Part shown: positions 37,891-47,484 of the stretch, in pieces
Layout: every line of letters starts with the position of its first letter
How positions within the stretch are numbered: the stretch's first letter is position 1
Source: SM23-32 sp964434535
GTDB taxonomy: Bacteria > Planctomycetota > Brocadiia > SM23-32
Reading direction: 5' to 3'
Length of the DNA: 64,000 nucleotides
NCBI GenBank assembly: GCA_964434535.1
Contig: CAYSWA010000009.1
Location: forward strand, 1-64,000
The notes under the pieces: generated by a model
The model's input: the letters and a program-made list of their open reading frames with translations, nothing else
Databases searched by the model: none
Told to the model about the DNA's origin: nothing
Made by a program: the position numbers and the translations under genes

Positions 37891-39345
37891 ATGGTGCATC
37901 GGTGCAGAAGCGTGCGGACGATGCTGCGTTTCTGGCCGGCCGCGCTCGCGGCGGTCCTCGTCGCCGGCGCCGTCCAACGGGCCGCCTGCGGGCAGGAGCG
38001 CGTCATGGCGCGCTTCGAGCAGAGCGACGAACTCGCCATGAATCCCGACTGCGGCTGGGTGGCCTACAGCTACGAGGACGGCTACGGCCTGCGCCGGCGC
38101 GCCGCTGGCGGGCGCGAGCCCTACGCGCTGGCCTCGGTCGTCTACACGCGCCACCCCCGCAACGCCTGGGACGGGCCGGACGGCGGGTTCGAGGGCTCCC
38201 GCCCGCTGCGGGTGCTGGAAAGCTGGATGGGCAACGGCCGGCACGTCGGCTTCCGCGTCTACGCCAACACGCCTACGGCGCTGCCCGAGGCGCTGAAGGG
38301 CGAGCCGGTCGTCTTCCCCGTCGAAGGCGGCGGGGCGCTGCGCTACTGGGAGGAGCGCTACGTCGAGGACCATCGCCGGCTGGTGCAGTTCCTCGGCGAG
38401 CGGCTCGGCGATTCCCCTTACCTGGCCTTCGTGGATGTCGGCGCGGTCGGCAACACCGGCGGGGAATGGCATTTCGAGCCCGTCGAGCGCTACCGCGCGG
38501 CCGGCATGGACGAGGAGACCGTCTACGAGATGGTCCGCACCTTCGTGCAGATGTACCGCGAGGCGTTCCCCGGCGTGCGGCTCTTCATCGGCTACGACTG
38601 CCTGGCGCACAGCGGCTCGCGGCGCGGCGACGTGCTGAAGGTTCTCGTCGAGAACGGGGTAGGGCTGCGCGACGACGGGCTCGGCGGCTGGCCGTATCCG
38701 CAAGGGGACCCGTCGGCCGAGGGCTGGCCCGTGCGCGACCTCTGGCCCCGTCTGCCGGTCGCCTTTGAGGGCTCCGGGCGGGGCGGGGGCGTCTGGGGCT
38801 GGCGCCTCCAGGGCAAGGATCCCGGGCAGGTGCTGGAATGGGCCTTCCGGCTCTGCCCGCCGACCTACGTGAACCTGGCCGGCTCCGAGACCGGCTCCCA
38901 GAAGGCGTGCGACGAGATGGAGGGCGTGCTGCGGGACTACGGGCTCCGCGTCGGATACCGCTTCGCGCTGCTGGAGGCATCGTGCCCGCCGACGCTCGGC
39001 GCCGGGCGGGTCGAGCAGTTGCGCACCGTCTGGGCCAACCGCGGCGCCGCCCCCTGCTACGCCGACCGGCGCATCGAGGTCTCGCTGTTCGATGACGAGG
39101 GGCGGCTGGCCCTGGTCCTGCCGGCGGCGCCGCAGCCGCCTACCTCCCGATGGGCGCCCGGGGAGCAAGTGACGGTAGAGGCGCCGTTCAGCGTCCCGCC
39201 CACGCTCGCCCCCGGCTCCTACACGCTGAAGGTGTCGCTTCTGTGGGACGACCCCCGCGCGCCGGGCCGCCGGGTGCAGGTCTCCACGCGCGGCGCAGAC
39301 GCCGCGGGGCGCTTCACGGTCGGCACGGTCCGCGTGGAGAGGTGA
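37891..39345 (+). CDS. Secreted glycoside hydrolase-like protein (DUF4832 type)
   Basis: 484 residues with a signal peptide (about 1-35, RFWPAALAAVLVAGAVQRAACG). The mature part has a TIM-barrel-like pattern (YLAFVDVGAVGNTGGEWHF, GVRLFIGYDCLAHSG, YVNLAGSETGSQKACDEM) and a C-terminal beta-sandwich (LAPGSYTLKVSLLWDDPRAPGRR), as in DUF4832-containing proteins related to GH5/GH42-like folds. Candidate acids are Glu in GGEWHF and Glu in AFEGSG, but activity is unproven. It could process the extracellular polysaccharide. It is transcribed from a sigma70 promoter, unlike its divergent neighbour operon. Confidence 0.7.
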   Translation: MVHRCRSVRTMLRFWPAALAAVLVAGAVQRAACGQERVMARFEQSDELAMNPDCGWVAYSYEDGYGLRRRAAGGREPYALASVVYTRHPRNAWDGPDGGFEGSRPLRVLESWMGNGRHVGFRVYANTPTALPEALKGEPVVFPVEGGGALRYWEERYVEDHRRLVQFLGERLGDSPYLAFVDVGAVGNTGGEWHFEPVERYRAAGMDEETVYEMVRTFVQMYREAFPGVRLFIGYDCLAHSGSRRGDVLKVLVENGVGLRDDGLGGWPYPQGDPSAEGWPVRDLWPRLPVAFEGSGRGGGVWGWRLQGKDPGQVLEWAFRLCPPTYVNLAGSETGSQKACDEMEGVLRDYGLRVGYRFALLEASCPPTLGAGRVEQLRTVWANRGAAPCYADRRIEVSLFDDEGRLALVLPAAPQPPTSRWAPGEQVTVEAPFSVPPTLAPGSYTLKVSLLWDDPRAPGRRVQVSTRGADAAGRFTVGTVRVER

Positions 39346-39364
39346 TTGCGCCGGCCGGGGGCGG

Positions 39365-39384
39365 GTGTTTACAATGCTGGACAC
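39365..39384. promoter_or_regulatory. Operator dyad upstream of the O-antigen-ligase-like gene
   Basis: GTGTTTACAATGCTGGACAC, with GTGT-N12-ACAC arms and most of the core of the 13176 site. A weak partner CTGTCC follows 21 bases later (39386). It lies 63 bases from the -24 of the sigma54 promoter. Confidence 0.6.
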
Positions 39385-39445
39385 CCTGTCCGGCTCGGCC
39401 GAGAGCCCCGGTCGCGGCCGCCGCCCGGCGCCGGGACAAGCCCGT

Positions 39446-39461
39446 GGGCACAGTCTTTGCG
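39446..39461 (+). promoter_or_regulatory. Sigma54 promoter of the ligase-like gene and following EPS genes
   Basis: GGGCACAGTCTTTGCG, matching GGCAC-N5-TTTGC. Start site near 39472; an ATG at 39476 would be almost leaderless, so the GTG at 39521 is preferred as start. Confidence 0.78.
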
Positions 39462-39520
39462 GCACCCCGTCCTTTATGGCCCGGCCGCCGCCGAGCCCGC
39501 ACGCCCACCGGCCCTCAGGT

Positions 39521-40870
39521 GTGAAAGGACTCGCCTTGGCGTTCACGGTCCTGGTCATCTACGTGCTGGTGCTGTTCGTGCGGCCGCAGGAGTGGGTCTC
39601 GTTCCTCTACGCCCTGCCGATCGTCGACTACCTGATGGCCGCCACGGCGCTGCTGTGGCTCTGGGACCTGCGGCTGCGCCGCTGGCGCTTCGGCCAGGCG
39701 CCGCAGGACTGGCTGATGCTTGGCCTCTACGCGGGGGTGCTGATGAGCCACGTGCGGCACACCTACTTCGCGGCGTTCCTGGTCAGCTTCGGCGATTTCG
39801 GCAAGAAGTTCCTGCCCTACCTGTTCATCGCCTCCCTGGTCAACACGCTGCGCCGCACGAAGGTCATCATCGCCGCCATCGTCGTCGGCTGCCTGTTCCT
39901 CTCGGTCCACGGCATCATCCAGGCCCACTCCGAGGACCACACGGGGTTCGGCGAGACGCGCCAGTCCGAGGCGATCGTGCGGCAGGAGGATGGTGAGGAG
40001 ATGGTGCGCGTGCGGGGGTTCGGAATCTTCTTCGACCCCAACGACCTGGCCCTGATCCTGGTGGTCGCGCTGCCGTTCCTGCTGAGCAGGGGGCTGAGCC
40101 GGGGGGCAGGCTCGATCGGCGGGCGGGCGCTGAGCCTCGCCCTCACCGTGCCGATGCTCTACTGCATCTACCTGACCAACTCGCGCGGCGGCTGGCTGGC
40201 GCTGATGGCGATGGCGGCCGCCTACCTCTACCTGCACGTGCCCTACAAGAAGACGGCGGCGGTGGTCGGGCTCGCTGTGGCCGTGGCGATCTTCACCCTC
40301 GGGCCCACGCGGATGGCCACCATCAGCGCCGAGGAGGGCGCCGCCCGCGGCCGCCTGGTCGCCTGGGCCGACGGCAACCGCATGCTCAAACGCTACCCCG
40401 TGTTCGGGCAAGGGCACGACCGGTTCGAGGAATTCTCCGAGGACGGGCGCTCGGCGCACAACTCCTTCGTGCAGTGCTGGGGCGAGCTGGGCCTGTTCGG
40501 CTACTTCTTCTGGTTGGCCATGGTGCTCGCTACCTTGAAGGACAGCTACGCCCTCTCAGGGGCCGAAGCCGAAGAACAGGAGCTCGAGGACCAGGAGGCC
40601 CGCAGGACGGCGCGGGACCTGCCGCGCCTGGCCCGCGCGGGGCTGGCCGGGCTGGTCGGGTTCCTGGTGGCCGGCTTCTTCCTTACCCGCACCTACCACC
40701 TGCCGCTCTACGTCCTGTTCGGCCTCTTCGCCGGGATGCGCAACACCTATGCGCGCCGGGCCGGCACGCTGGAGGGCGCCTTCGTGATGCGCGACTGCCG
40801 ATACGTGTTCGCCGCCGAACTGCTCAGCATCCCCGCCCTCTACGTGATGATCCGCTTCCTCCTTAGCTGA
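39521..40870 (+). CDS. O-antigen ligase/polymerase-like membrane protein, exosortase-associated type
   Basis: About 449 residues with 10 or more membrane helices (first: LALAFTVLVIYVLVLFV). The early FVRPQEW segment and the central periplasmic loop with the FFDPNDLALILV and TNSRGGWLAL signatures are typical of the Wzy_C/O-glycosylation ligase family seen in exosortase loci; GQGHDRFEEFSEDGRSAHNSFVQCWGELGLFGYFFW is the conserved late loop. It would transfer or polymerise the lipid-linked glycan, possibly onto PEP-CTERM proteins. The GTG at 39521 and ATG at 39476 are alternative starts. It is followed by a GT2 gene after 11 bases. Confidence 0.85.
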   Translation: MKGLALAFTVLVIYVLVLFVRPQEWVSFLYALPIVDYLMAATALLWLWDLRLRRWRFGQAPQDWLMLGLYAGVLMSHVRHTYFAAFLVSFGDFGKKFLPYLFIASLVNTLRRTKVIIAAIVVGCLFLSVHGIIQAHSEDHTGFGETRQSEAIVRQEDGEEMVRVRGFGIFFDPNDLALILVVALPFLLSRGLSRGAGSIGGRALSLALTVPMLYCIYLTNSRGGWLALMAMAAAYLYLHVPYKKTAAVVGLAVAVAIFTLGPTRMATISAEEGAARGRLVAWADGNRMLKRYPVFGQGHDRFEEFSEDGRSAHNSFVQCWGELGLFGYFFWLAMVLATLKDSYALSGAEAEEQELEDQEARRTARDLPRLARAGLAGLVGFLVAGFFLTRTYHLPLYVLFGLFAGMRNTYARRAGTLEGAFVMRDCRYVFAAELLSIPALYVMIRFLLS

Positions 40871-40881
40871 CGGGGCGTCCC

Positions 40882-42057
40882 ATGGACCAGCCAGCGGCCG
40901 ACGGCGTGGAGAGGCGGGCCGAGGTCTCGATCGTCGTGCCCACCTACCGCGAGGCGGAGAACCTGCGCGAGCTAATCGAGCGGATCGCCGCCGCCATGCG
41001 GCCCGCGGGCCGGCCCTTCGAGGTCATCGTCGTCGACGACGACAGCCCCGACGATACCGCCCGCGTCATGGCACAGCTCGCCGGGGAGGGCCACCCCGCC
41101 CGCCTGGTCACCCGCACCGACGAGCGGGGCCTGAGCGGCGCCGTCCTGCGCGGCTTCCGCGAGGCCGAGGGCGGCGTGCTCGTCTGCATGGACGCCGACC
41201 TGAGCCATCCGCCCGAGGCGCTGCCGGAGCTGGTCCGCGCCGCCGAGGAGCCCGAGACCGACTTCGTGATCGGCAGCCGCTACGTGCGTGGCGGCAGCAC
41301 AGAGGAGGGCTGGGGCCTGCTGCGCTGGCTCAACAGCAAGGTCGCCACGCTGCTCGCGCGGCCCTTCACGCGGGCCAGGGACCCGATGGCGGGCTTCTTC
41401 GCGCTGCGCCGCGAGGTCTTCGAGCGGGCCGCGCCGCTGAACCCCATCGGCTACAAGGTCGGGCTGGAGCTGCTGGTCAAGTGCGGCTGCCGCCGCGTGC
41501 GCGAGGTGCCGATCCACTTCGCCGACCGCAAGCGCGGCCAGAGCAAGCTGAGCCTCAAGGAGCAGCTCCGCTACCTTCAGCACCTGAAGCGGCTCGCCGA
41601 CTTCAAGTTCGGCGTCGTCTCGCGCCTGGGCCAGTTCTGCTCCGTCGGCGCCACCGGCATGGTGGTGGACCTGGGCACGCTCGCCGCCCTGCTCCATGCG
41701 GGCCTCGAGTTCTACCTGGCACGGGCCGTTGCCATCTGGGTTGCGATGACGTGGAACTTCGCCGGCAACCGGCTGATCACGTTCTCCGACCGCGAGCGGG
41801 AGGGCATCCTCGGGCAGTACGTCCGGTTCGTGGCCTCGTGCTCGCTGGGGGCGGTGGTGAGCTGGTCGGCCTCGGTCGGGCTGGAACGCTCGCTGCCCGC
41901 CTTCGCCTTCCAGCCCTACGTCTGCGCCGTGGCGGGCATCGCGGCCGGCCTGCTGGTCAACTTCACGCTGGCCCGCCACTGGGTCTTCCGGCGGACCAGG
42001 AAGGCGCTGGCCGAGGCGCTGCCGGACGGCGGCGACCCGGACGCCAGCGACGAGTGA
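40882..42057 (+). CDS. Dolichol-phosphate-mannose-synthase-like GT2 fused to a GtrA domain
   Basis: 391 residues. Residues 15-245 are a GT2 domain (VVPTYREAENLRELI, IVVDDDSPDDTARVM, MDADLSHPPEALPEL, IGSRYVRGG), as in enzymes that load a sugar onto polyprenyl phosphate. Residues 255-380 form a GtrA domain of four helices (FCSVGATGMVVDLGTLAALL, NFAGNRLITF, NFTLARHWVFRR) that may flip or present the product. Such fusions supply polyprenyl-P-sugar to periplasmic GT-C glycosyltransferases, of which several (42077, 51525, 60755) are encoded here. Confidence 0.92.
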   Translation: MDQPAADGVERRAEVSIVVPTYREAENLRELIERIAAAMRPAGRPFEVIVVDDDSPDDTARVMAQLAGEGHPARLVTRTDERGLSGAVLRGFREAEGGVLVCMDADLSHPPEALPELVRAAEEPETDFVIGSRYVRGGSTEEGWGLLRWLNSKVATLLARPFTRARDPMAGFFALRREVFERAAPLNPIGYKVGLELLVKCGCRRVREVPIHFADRKRGQSKLSLKEQLRYLQHLKRLADFKFGVVSRLGQFCSVGATGMVVDLGTLAALLHAGLEFYLARAVAIWVAMTWNFAGNRLITFSDREREGILGQYVRFVASCSLGAVVSWSASVGLERSLPAFAFQPYVCAVAGIAAGLLVNFTLARHWVFRRTRKALAEALPDGGDPDASDE

Positions 42058-42076
42058 CCCCCCACGGAGGAAGCAG

Positions 42077-43831
42077 GTGACCCCACTCGGCACCATCCCG
42101 CCGGCGCACCTGGCCGCCGGCGTCGCGTGGCTCGGCGCCCTCTCCCTCGGCGCCGGGCTGCTCATCGCCCGGGGCAGCCGGGGCCGCCGCGCGGGGCTCC
42201 TCGTCGTGCTGGCGGCGCTCGCGCTGGCGCTCGGCTTCTTGCTGGCCCACTGGCGCTACGCCGTCGGCAACCGGGGCGACGCCTGGACGCACCTGGCGCT
42301 CATCTGCGAGGCGGCCGAGGACGGCCTCTTCCCCGGCGACGCCTACTTCCCCGGCGCGCCGACGCCGCCCCAGTACGGGCTCTTCCACGTGCTGGGCGGC
42401 GTGGCGGTCGCCGCGGGCGCGAACGCGGCGCTCCTCTGGCTCGCAGCCTGCGCCGGCGGGCTGGCGCTGCGGCTCATCGCCGTCTACCTGCTCGCCGCGC
42501 TCGTGCTGGAGGAGCGCCGGCTCGCGGCCCTCGCCGCCGTCCTCAGCCTGCTGGTGCCGGCCGGCGAGACGGCCGACCCCTGGACCATGGCCCGTCCGTT
42601 CGCGACCGCCCTCTCGCTGATGCTGCTGGCCCACTGGGCGCTGCTGCGGGCGGTGAAGCGTGAGGCAGGGCCGCCCGGCTACGCCGCCGGCGGCCTGCTG
42701 CTCGGGCTCTGCGCAGGCTGGCACCTGTTCGCCGGGATCATGGCGTTCGGCTCGACGCTGCTGATCCTGCTCGCCCATTGCGTGGCAGAGCGGGCGGTGC
42801 CGCGCCGCCGTGTGCTCGGCGGGCTGGCGCTCTCAGGGGCCGCGGGATTGGCCATTGCCTCGCCGTGGATCGCTCACGCGGCGCTCCTCTACCTGCGCCA
42901 CGGCGCGGGGGGCCACGCGGAGCGCTACGGGAGCATCGGCGTCGCCCTCGGCGGGCTGCGCTGGTTGCGCATCGCGCGGCCCGGCGCGGCGGCCGCGCTG
43001 GCTGGCGGGCCCGGCATGGCGGTGCTCGCCCTGCTGGGCGGGGGCCTCTGCGCTCGCCGCGCACTCTGGGGGCGCGACCGGCATGCCGCCTACCTGGCGC
43101 TCGGGCTGCTGGCCGCGCTGGCGCTCCTCTTCACGCCGCTCTTCGGGCTGATGGAGAAGCTCTTCGGGCGCTCGATGGCCGCGCGCACGCCCGCGCTGGC
43201 CCGTTCGGAGATGCTGGCCGTGCTCGGCCTGACGGTCGCCTGCTGGGGCGCCGCATGGTTCTGGGCGCGCTGGCGCGCGCCGCCGGACCGGCTCGGCCTG
43301 CTCGTGGGCGTCGTGGTGATCGCCGCGCTCACCTCCTGGGCGGCCAAGCCGTTCACCGCCCGCATGATCTACCGGGCGCGGCGCTATCCGGGCGCCCAGA
43401 GCGACCACGCCTTCTTCGCCGCGCACCCGGCCCTCGCCCGCGCCCTGCGCGGCCGCGTGGCGCTTTCGGACCGGTGGACGTCCTACCGGGCCCGCTACTA
43501 CTTCGGCTGCAAGGCCGTGCTGGTCCCGCCGGGCCTGGGAAACCCCTACGCGCAGTACGGCCCGCGCGAGGAACTGGTCGCCCGCGTGCTGGCCGGACGG
43601 CTCGCCGAGCCCCGCACCCGCGAGCTGGGGCGGCGCTTCCCTTTCAGCCACGTGCTGGTGAACCGCCGCCTCGCCGAGCAGGTCGCCATGGAGCCGGACG
43701 AGCTGGCCCGGCTCGCGGCGCATGACGAGGCCGCCCTGCGGCGTTCGCCCCGCACCGAGCCGGTCTACGAGTCCGACGAGTTCGCCCTCTACGCCGTCCA
43801 CCCGATCGGGGGGCCGAGCGATGAGCAGTGA
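42077..43831 (+). CDS. Polytopic GT-C-like membrane protein
   Basis: 584 residues, about 10-12 membrane helices. The first periplasmic loop has RGDAWTHLALICEAAEDGLFPGDAYFPG, with an Asp in the position used by GT-C glycosyltransferases, and the C-terminal ~130 residues are soluble (LSDRWTSYRARYYFGCKAVLVPPG). I cannot assign a named family with certainty; it is probably a periplasmic sugar transferase using a polyprenyl-P donor. It lies 19 bases after the GT2-GtrA gene, GAGGAAG before the GTG start, and overlaps the next gene by 11 bases. Confidence 0.7.
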   Translation: MTPLGTIPPAHLAAGVAWLGALSLGAGLLIARGSRGRRAGLLVVLAALALALGFLLAHWRYAVGNRGDAWTHLALICEAAEDGLFPGDAYFPGAPTPPQYGLFHVLGGVAVAAGANAALLWLAACAGGLALRLIAVYLLAALVLEERRLAALAAVLSLLVPAGETADPWTMARPFATALSLMLLAHWALLRAVKREAGPPGYAAGGLLLGLCAGWHLFAGIMAFGSTLLILLAHCVAERAVPRRRVLGGLALSGAAGLAIASPWIAHAALLYLRHGAGGHAERYGSIGVALGGLRWLRIARPGAAAALAGGPGMAVLALLGGGLCARRALWGRDRHAAYLALGLLAALALLFTPLFGLMEKLFGRSMAARTPALARSEMLAVLGLTVACWGAAWFWARWRAPPDRLGLLVGVVVIAALTSWAAKPFTARMIYRARRYPGAQSDHAFFAAHPALARALRGRVALSDRWTSYRARYYFGCKAVLVPPGLGNPYAQYGPREELVARVLAGRLAEPRTRELGRRFPFSHVLVNRRLAEQVAMEPDELARLAAHDEAALRRSPRTEPVYESDEFALYAVHPIGGPSDEQ

Positions 43832-44984
43832 TGCGCTCGCCATCGAAGTGCTCGACGCGGGGGACGAGGAGGACCTGCACCTGCTCGAAGCCGCATGGCG
43901 CGACATCCAGAACTCGGGCGGCGTCGCGCATCCCATGTACTCATGGCAGTGGGTGCAGACCTGGTGCGAGGAGTTCGGCGAGGGGTGCTCCCTGAGGGCC
44001 GTGGTCGCCTGGCGCCGCGGCGTGGCCGTGGCCATCGCCCCTGTGGCGCGGCGCAGCGTGCGGCTCGGCCGCCTGTTCCGCTACCGGCGGCTCGACCTGA
44101 TGGGCACAGGGGAGGATGAAGCCGACGAGGTATTCTCCGAATACGTGGACTGGCCGGTGCGGCCCGACCTGGCCCCCGGCGTCGCCGAGCAGGTGGCCGA
44201 GCGCCTGCTCGAGGAGGCCGACGGATGGGGCTGGGACGACCTGATGGCGCCCCGGATCCAGCCCAACGCCGTGGCCCGGCGCGCGCTCATCGAGGCCGCC
44301 CGCTCCCGCCGGCTGCGGGTGCAGGAGAGCCGGGCCGGCGCCTGCCCCTACGTGGCGCTGCCCGGCGACGTGGACGGCTACGACCGCAACCTCAGCTCCA
44401 ACCGTCGCCAGCAGCTCCGCCGGGGCATCCGCGGCCTGGAGATCATGGGCGAGGTCGGCTTCCGGCGGTCCGAGACGCTCGATGAGGCCGTCGAGGACCT
44501 GGCGCGGCTCGGCCGGCTCCACCGCGACCACTGGCACGGCCGCGGCAAGGAGGGCGCCTTCGCCAGCGAGCGGTTCGGCCGCTTCCACCGCCGCTTCATC
44601 GAGCGGACCTTCCCCCTCGGCTGGCCGGAGATCTGGACGCTCAGCGTCGACGGTCGCGCCATGGCCTGCCTCTACAACATTCGCTACGGGGACCGCATCG
44701 CCTTCTACCAGTGCGGCATCCGCGCCCTGAGCGACCAGCGCATCCGCACCGGCATGATCGCCCACTACTACGCCATCCGGGAGGCGATCCGCAGCGGCGC
44801 GACCGAATACGACTTCCTGATCGGCGACGCGCGTTACAAGCGGAGCCTCGGCAACGCCGAGCGCGACCTGGTCACCCTCCGCCTCAGCCGCCGCAGCCTG
44901 AAGGAGCGCACGCGCCGCCTGGCGACGCGCCTGGCGCGGCGGCTGCGGCGTCTCAAGGCCGGCGGCAGGGGGGGGCGGCGATGA
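43821..44984 (+). CDS. GNAT-family N-acyltransferase (BcsL/CelD, FemAB-like)
   Basis: 387 residues, with two GNAT-like halves as in CelD/BcsL proteins. Segments HPMYSWQWVQTWCEEFG, LSSNRRQQLRRGIRGLE, LHRDHWHGRGKEGAF, ACLYNIRYGDRIAFYQCGI and YDFLIGDARYKRSLG are characteristic. Members transfer acyl or aminoacyl groups in cellulose or EPS loci. The ATG at 43821 lies inside the preceding gene (11-base overlap). The 3' end is ATGA-coupled to the deacetylase gene. The Arg-rich C-terminus (RLATRLARRLRRLKAGGRGGRR without a structured domain) could contact membranes. Confidence 0.83.
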   Translation: MSSDALAIEVLDAGDEEDLHLLEAAWRDIQNSGGVAHPMYSWQWVQTWCEEFGEGCSLRAVVAWRRGVAVAIAPVARRSVRLGRLFRYRRLDLMGTGEDEADEVFSEYVDWPVRPDLAPGVAEQVAERLLEEADGWGWDDLMAPRIQPNAVARRALIEAARSRRLRVQESRAGACPYVALPGDVDGYDRNLSSNRRQQLRRGIRGLEIMGEVGFRRSETLDEAVEDLARLGRLHRDHWHGRGKEGAFASERFGRFHRRFIERTFPLGWPEIWTLSVDGRAMACLYNIRYGDRIAFYQCGIRALSDQRIRTGMIAHYYAIREAIRSGATEYDFLIGDARYKRSLGNAERDLVTLRLSRRSLKERTRRLATRLARRLRRLKAGGRGGRR

Positions 44985-45991
44985 TCCCGGCTTCCCTCCG
45001 TGGACTGCTCCGGCGCGCCCTGCCGGCGGGAGCGGCGCTGGAGCTGCGGCGCTCCGGGCGCCCCCGCTGGCTCACCGTGCTCGCCTACCACCGCGTCTGC
45101 GAGCCGGGGCCGGGCTACGCCTACGACCCCGACGTGATCAGCGCCACGGCCGCGCAGCTCCGCAGCCAGCTCGCCTTCCTGTGCCGCCACTTCACGCCGA
45201 TCACCTCCGCGCAGGTCGTCCGCTGGACGCAGGGCGGCTTCGCGATGCCGCCGAACCCCCTCGTGCTGACCTTCGACGACGGCTATCGCGACGCCTGCGA
45301 GGTCGTGCTGCCGCTGCTGCGGGGGGCGGGCGTGCCGGCCGACTTCTTCGTCTGCCCCCGGCATGTCGAAGAGCGGCGTCCGTTCTGGTGGGACGTGATC
45401 GCCTTCTGCGCCCGGCGCGGTGCAAGCTCTGAGCTGAGCCTCGCATATCCCCGCCCGCTTTCGCTGTCCCTCGGCTCGGAGGGCGAGCGGGAAGACGCCC
45501 GTCGAGCCCTGCTGGCACTGGTCAAGACCACGCCGGCCCTGCACATCGAGCGGTTCACCGAGGGGCTGGTCGGCGCCGCCGGCGCCGATGCGGACGAGGT
45601 GGTCCGCGCCGGCGACGAGCTGCTGATGACGTGGGAGCAGGTGCGCGCGCTACGGGCGGCCGGGATGGGCCTCGGCAGCCACTCCCAGAGCCATCCGGTG
45701 CTGCCGATGGCCGAGGACGAGACCGTGCGGCAGGAGCTGGTTCGCTCGAAGGCGGCGCTGGAGGCGGCGCTGGGGGAGGAGGTGCGCACGCTCGCCTACC
45801 CGGTCGGGCGGTTCGACGAGCGGGCGAAGCGGGCGGCGCGCGAGGCCGGCTACGCGCTGGCCTACTCCTACTGCACCGGCGCGAGCCGGCTCGGCGCCTT
45901 CGACCCCTACGAGGTGCGGCGCGTGCCCGTGGAGCGGTGGATGTCCCCGGCCGAGTTCCGTGCCACGGCCGCGTTCCCCATGCTCACCTGA
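44981..45991 (+). CDS. Polysaccharide deacetylase (carbohydrate esterase 4)
   Basis: 336 residues with the NodB fold: LTVLAYHRVCEPG, LVLTFDDGYRDACEVVLPLL (TFDDG, first metal Asp), GVPADFFVCPRHVE, then MGLGSHSQSHPVLP (HxxxH metal site) and LAYPVGRFDERAKRAAREAGY. It removes N- or O-acetyl groups from hexosamine polymers. No clear signal peptide is seen, so it is probably cytoplasmic, acting on a precursor. It is tightly coupled upstream (ATGA) and 7 bases from the flippase gene. Confidence 0.92.
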   Translation: MIPASLRGLLRRALPAGAALELRRSGRPRWLTVLAYHRVCEPGPGYAYDPDVISATAAQLRSQLAFLCRHFTPITSAQVVRWTQGGFAMPPNPLVLTFDDGYRDACEVVLPLLRGAGVPADFFVCPRHVEERRPFWWDVIAFCARRGASSELSLAYPRPLSLSLGSEGEREDARRALLALVKTTPALHIERFTEGLVGAAGADADEVVRAGDELLMTWEQVRALRAAGMGLGSHSQSHPVLPMAEDETVRQELVRSKAALEAALGEEVRTLAYPVGRFDERAKRAAREAGYALAYSYCTGASRLGAFDPYEVRRVPVERWMSPAEFRATAAFPMLT

Positions 45992-45998
45992 GGCCATC

Positions 45999-47483
45999 AT
46001 GGTCAGCGAGCTGAAACAGCGCGCGGTCAAGAGCATCGGCTGGGTCGCCGTCGAGCAGGTGGCGGTCCAGCTCATCGCGCTGGCGATCAAGATCGTGCTG
46101 GCCCATCTGCTGGCGCCGGAGGCGTTCGGCCTGATCGCCATGGTCTCGGTCTACACGGCGTTCCTGGAGCTTTTTCAGGAGCTGGGGCTCACCTCGGCGG
46201 TGATCCAGCGCAAGGACGTCAGCGAGGAGCAGCTCTCGACGGTCTTCCTCATCACGCTGGCGCTCGGGGCGGCGCTGAGCGGGCTGACGGCGGCCGGGGC
46301 GCCGCTGGTTGCGGGCTTCTACGGCGAGGCGAAGCTGGCGCCGGTGACGATGCTGCTCGGGCTGACCTTCTTCGTGCAGTCGTTCGTGCACGTGCACGAG
46401 GCGCTGCTGCGCAAGGCGCTGCGCTTCCGCATGCTGGCGCTGGTGCGTATCGGCTGCCACCTGGCGGGGGGCGTTGTGGCGGTGGGGATGGCGGCGGCGG
46501 GGCTCGGGGTCTACGCGCTGGTGGGGCAGGCGCTCTCGGCCGAGCTGGGCCGGACCGTGGTGGTCTGGCTTGCCTCGCCCTGGCGGCCGCGCGCGCGGCC
46601 GCGGCTCGGCTCGGCGGTGCCGCTGGTCAGCTTCGGCGCGAGCGTAACCGGGGCCAGCGTCATGGAGTACGTCAGCCGCAACGCCGACTATCTGCTGATC
46701 GGCCGCTTCCTGGGCAAAGGGCCCGTCGGCATCTACTCGATGGCTTACACGATCATGCTGGCGCCGCTGCGCCGGATCAGCGCCCAGCTCTCGCGCGTGG
46801 CCTTCCCGGCCTTCTCGCAGGTGCAGCACGATCGCCCCCGCGTCGCCCGGGGGTTCCTGCAGATGGCGGGCGTCATCGCCCTGGCGGCCTTCCCCGCCAT
46901 GGCGGGGCTGATGATCGTGGCGCCGGAGGCCGTGCGCGTGGTGCTCGGCGAGAGGTGGCTGCGGGCGGCCTTCCTGATCCAGGTGCTGGCGCCGGCCGGG
47001 GCGCTTCAGGCCATCAGCGGGCCGCTCACGCACGTGTTCCGCGCGCAGGGCCGGGCCGACCTGCACCTGCGCTACGAGGCGGCGGCGACCGCCGTCACCG
47101 TCGCCGCCTTCGCCGTGGGCCTGCGCTGGAAGCTGGAGGGCGTGGCCGTCTGCTATGCGATATCGCAGGTGCTGCTCTGTCCGGCCAAGTGCTGGCTCGC
47201 CTTTCGGCTCATCGACGCGCGGCTCCTCTCGCTGTGGCGGGCGGTGCGGGGGCCGGCCTGCGCGGCGGCGCTGATGGCGGCCGTGGTGCTCGGCTACCGG
47301 GCCTTCGCGACGCGCGGGTTGGAGCTGCCCGGCTACGGCCTGCTCGTCACCGAGGTGCCGCTCGGCGTGGCGGCCTACGGGGCGGCGCTCTACCTGGTCT
47401 CGCCCGGCACCTATGCGGAGCTGCTCTCGCTGGGGCGGGTGCTGCTGGCGCGGATGCGTCCGGCGTCGGCGGAGGAGAGCTGA
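45999..47483 (+). CDS. MOP-superfamily polysaccharide flippase (Wzx/WzxC-like)
   Basis: 494 residues, 12-14 membrane helices. The start MVSELKQRAVKSIGWVAVEQ and the stretch LLAPEAFGLIAMVSVYTAFLELFQELGLTSAVIQRKDV are characteristic of WzxC/MOP lipid-linked oligosaccharide transporters; FGASVTGASVMEYVSRNADYLLIGRFLG begins the second half. It moves the undecaprenyl-linked repeat across the inner membrane. The ATG at 45999 has no strong Shine-Dalgarno and follows the deacetylase stop by 7 bases. It is the last gene of the 39521-47483 operon; a new sigma54 promoter follows. Confidence 0.93.
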   Translation: MVSELKQRAVKSIGWVAVEQVAVQLIALAIKIVLAHLLAPEAFGLIAMVSVYTAFLELFQELGLTSAVIQRKDVSEEQLSTVFLITLALGAALSGLTAAGAPLVAGFYGEAKLAPVTMLLGLTFFVQSFVHVHEALLRKALRFRMLALVRIGCHLAGGVVAVGMAAAGLGVYALVGQALSAELGRTVVVWLASPWRPRARPRLGSAVPLVSFGASVTGASVMEYVSRNADYLLIGRFLGKGPVGIYSMAYTIMLAPLRRISAQLSRVAFPAFSQVQHDRPRVARGFLQMAGVIALAAFPAMAGLMIVAPEAVRVVLGERWLRAAFLIQVLAPAGALQAISGPLTHVFRAQGRADLHLRYEAAATAVTVAAFAVGLRWKLEGVAVCYAISQVLLCPAKCWLAFRLIDARLLSLWRAVRGPACAAALMAAVVLGYRAFATRGLELPGYGLLVTEVPLGVAAYGAALYLVSPGTYAELLSLGRVLLARMRPASAEES

Positions 47484-47484
47484 A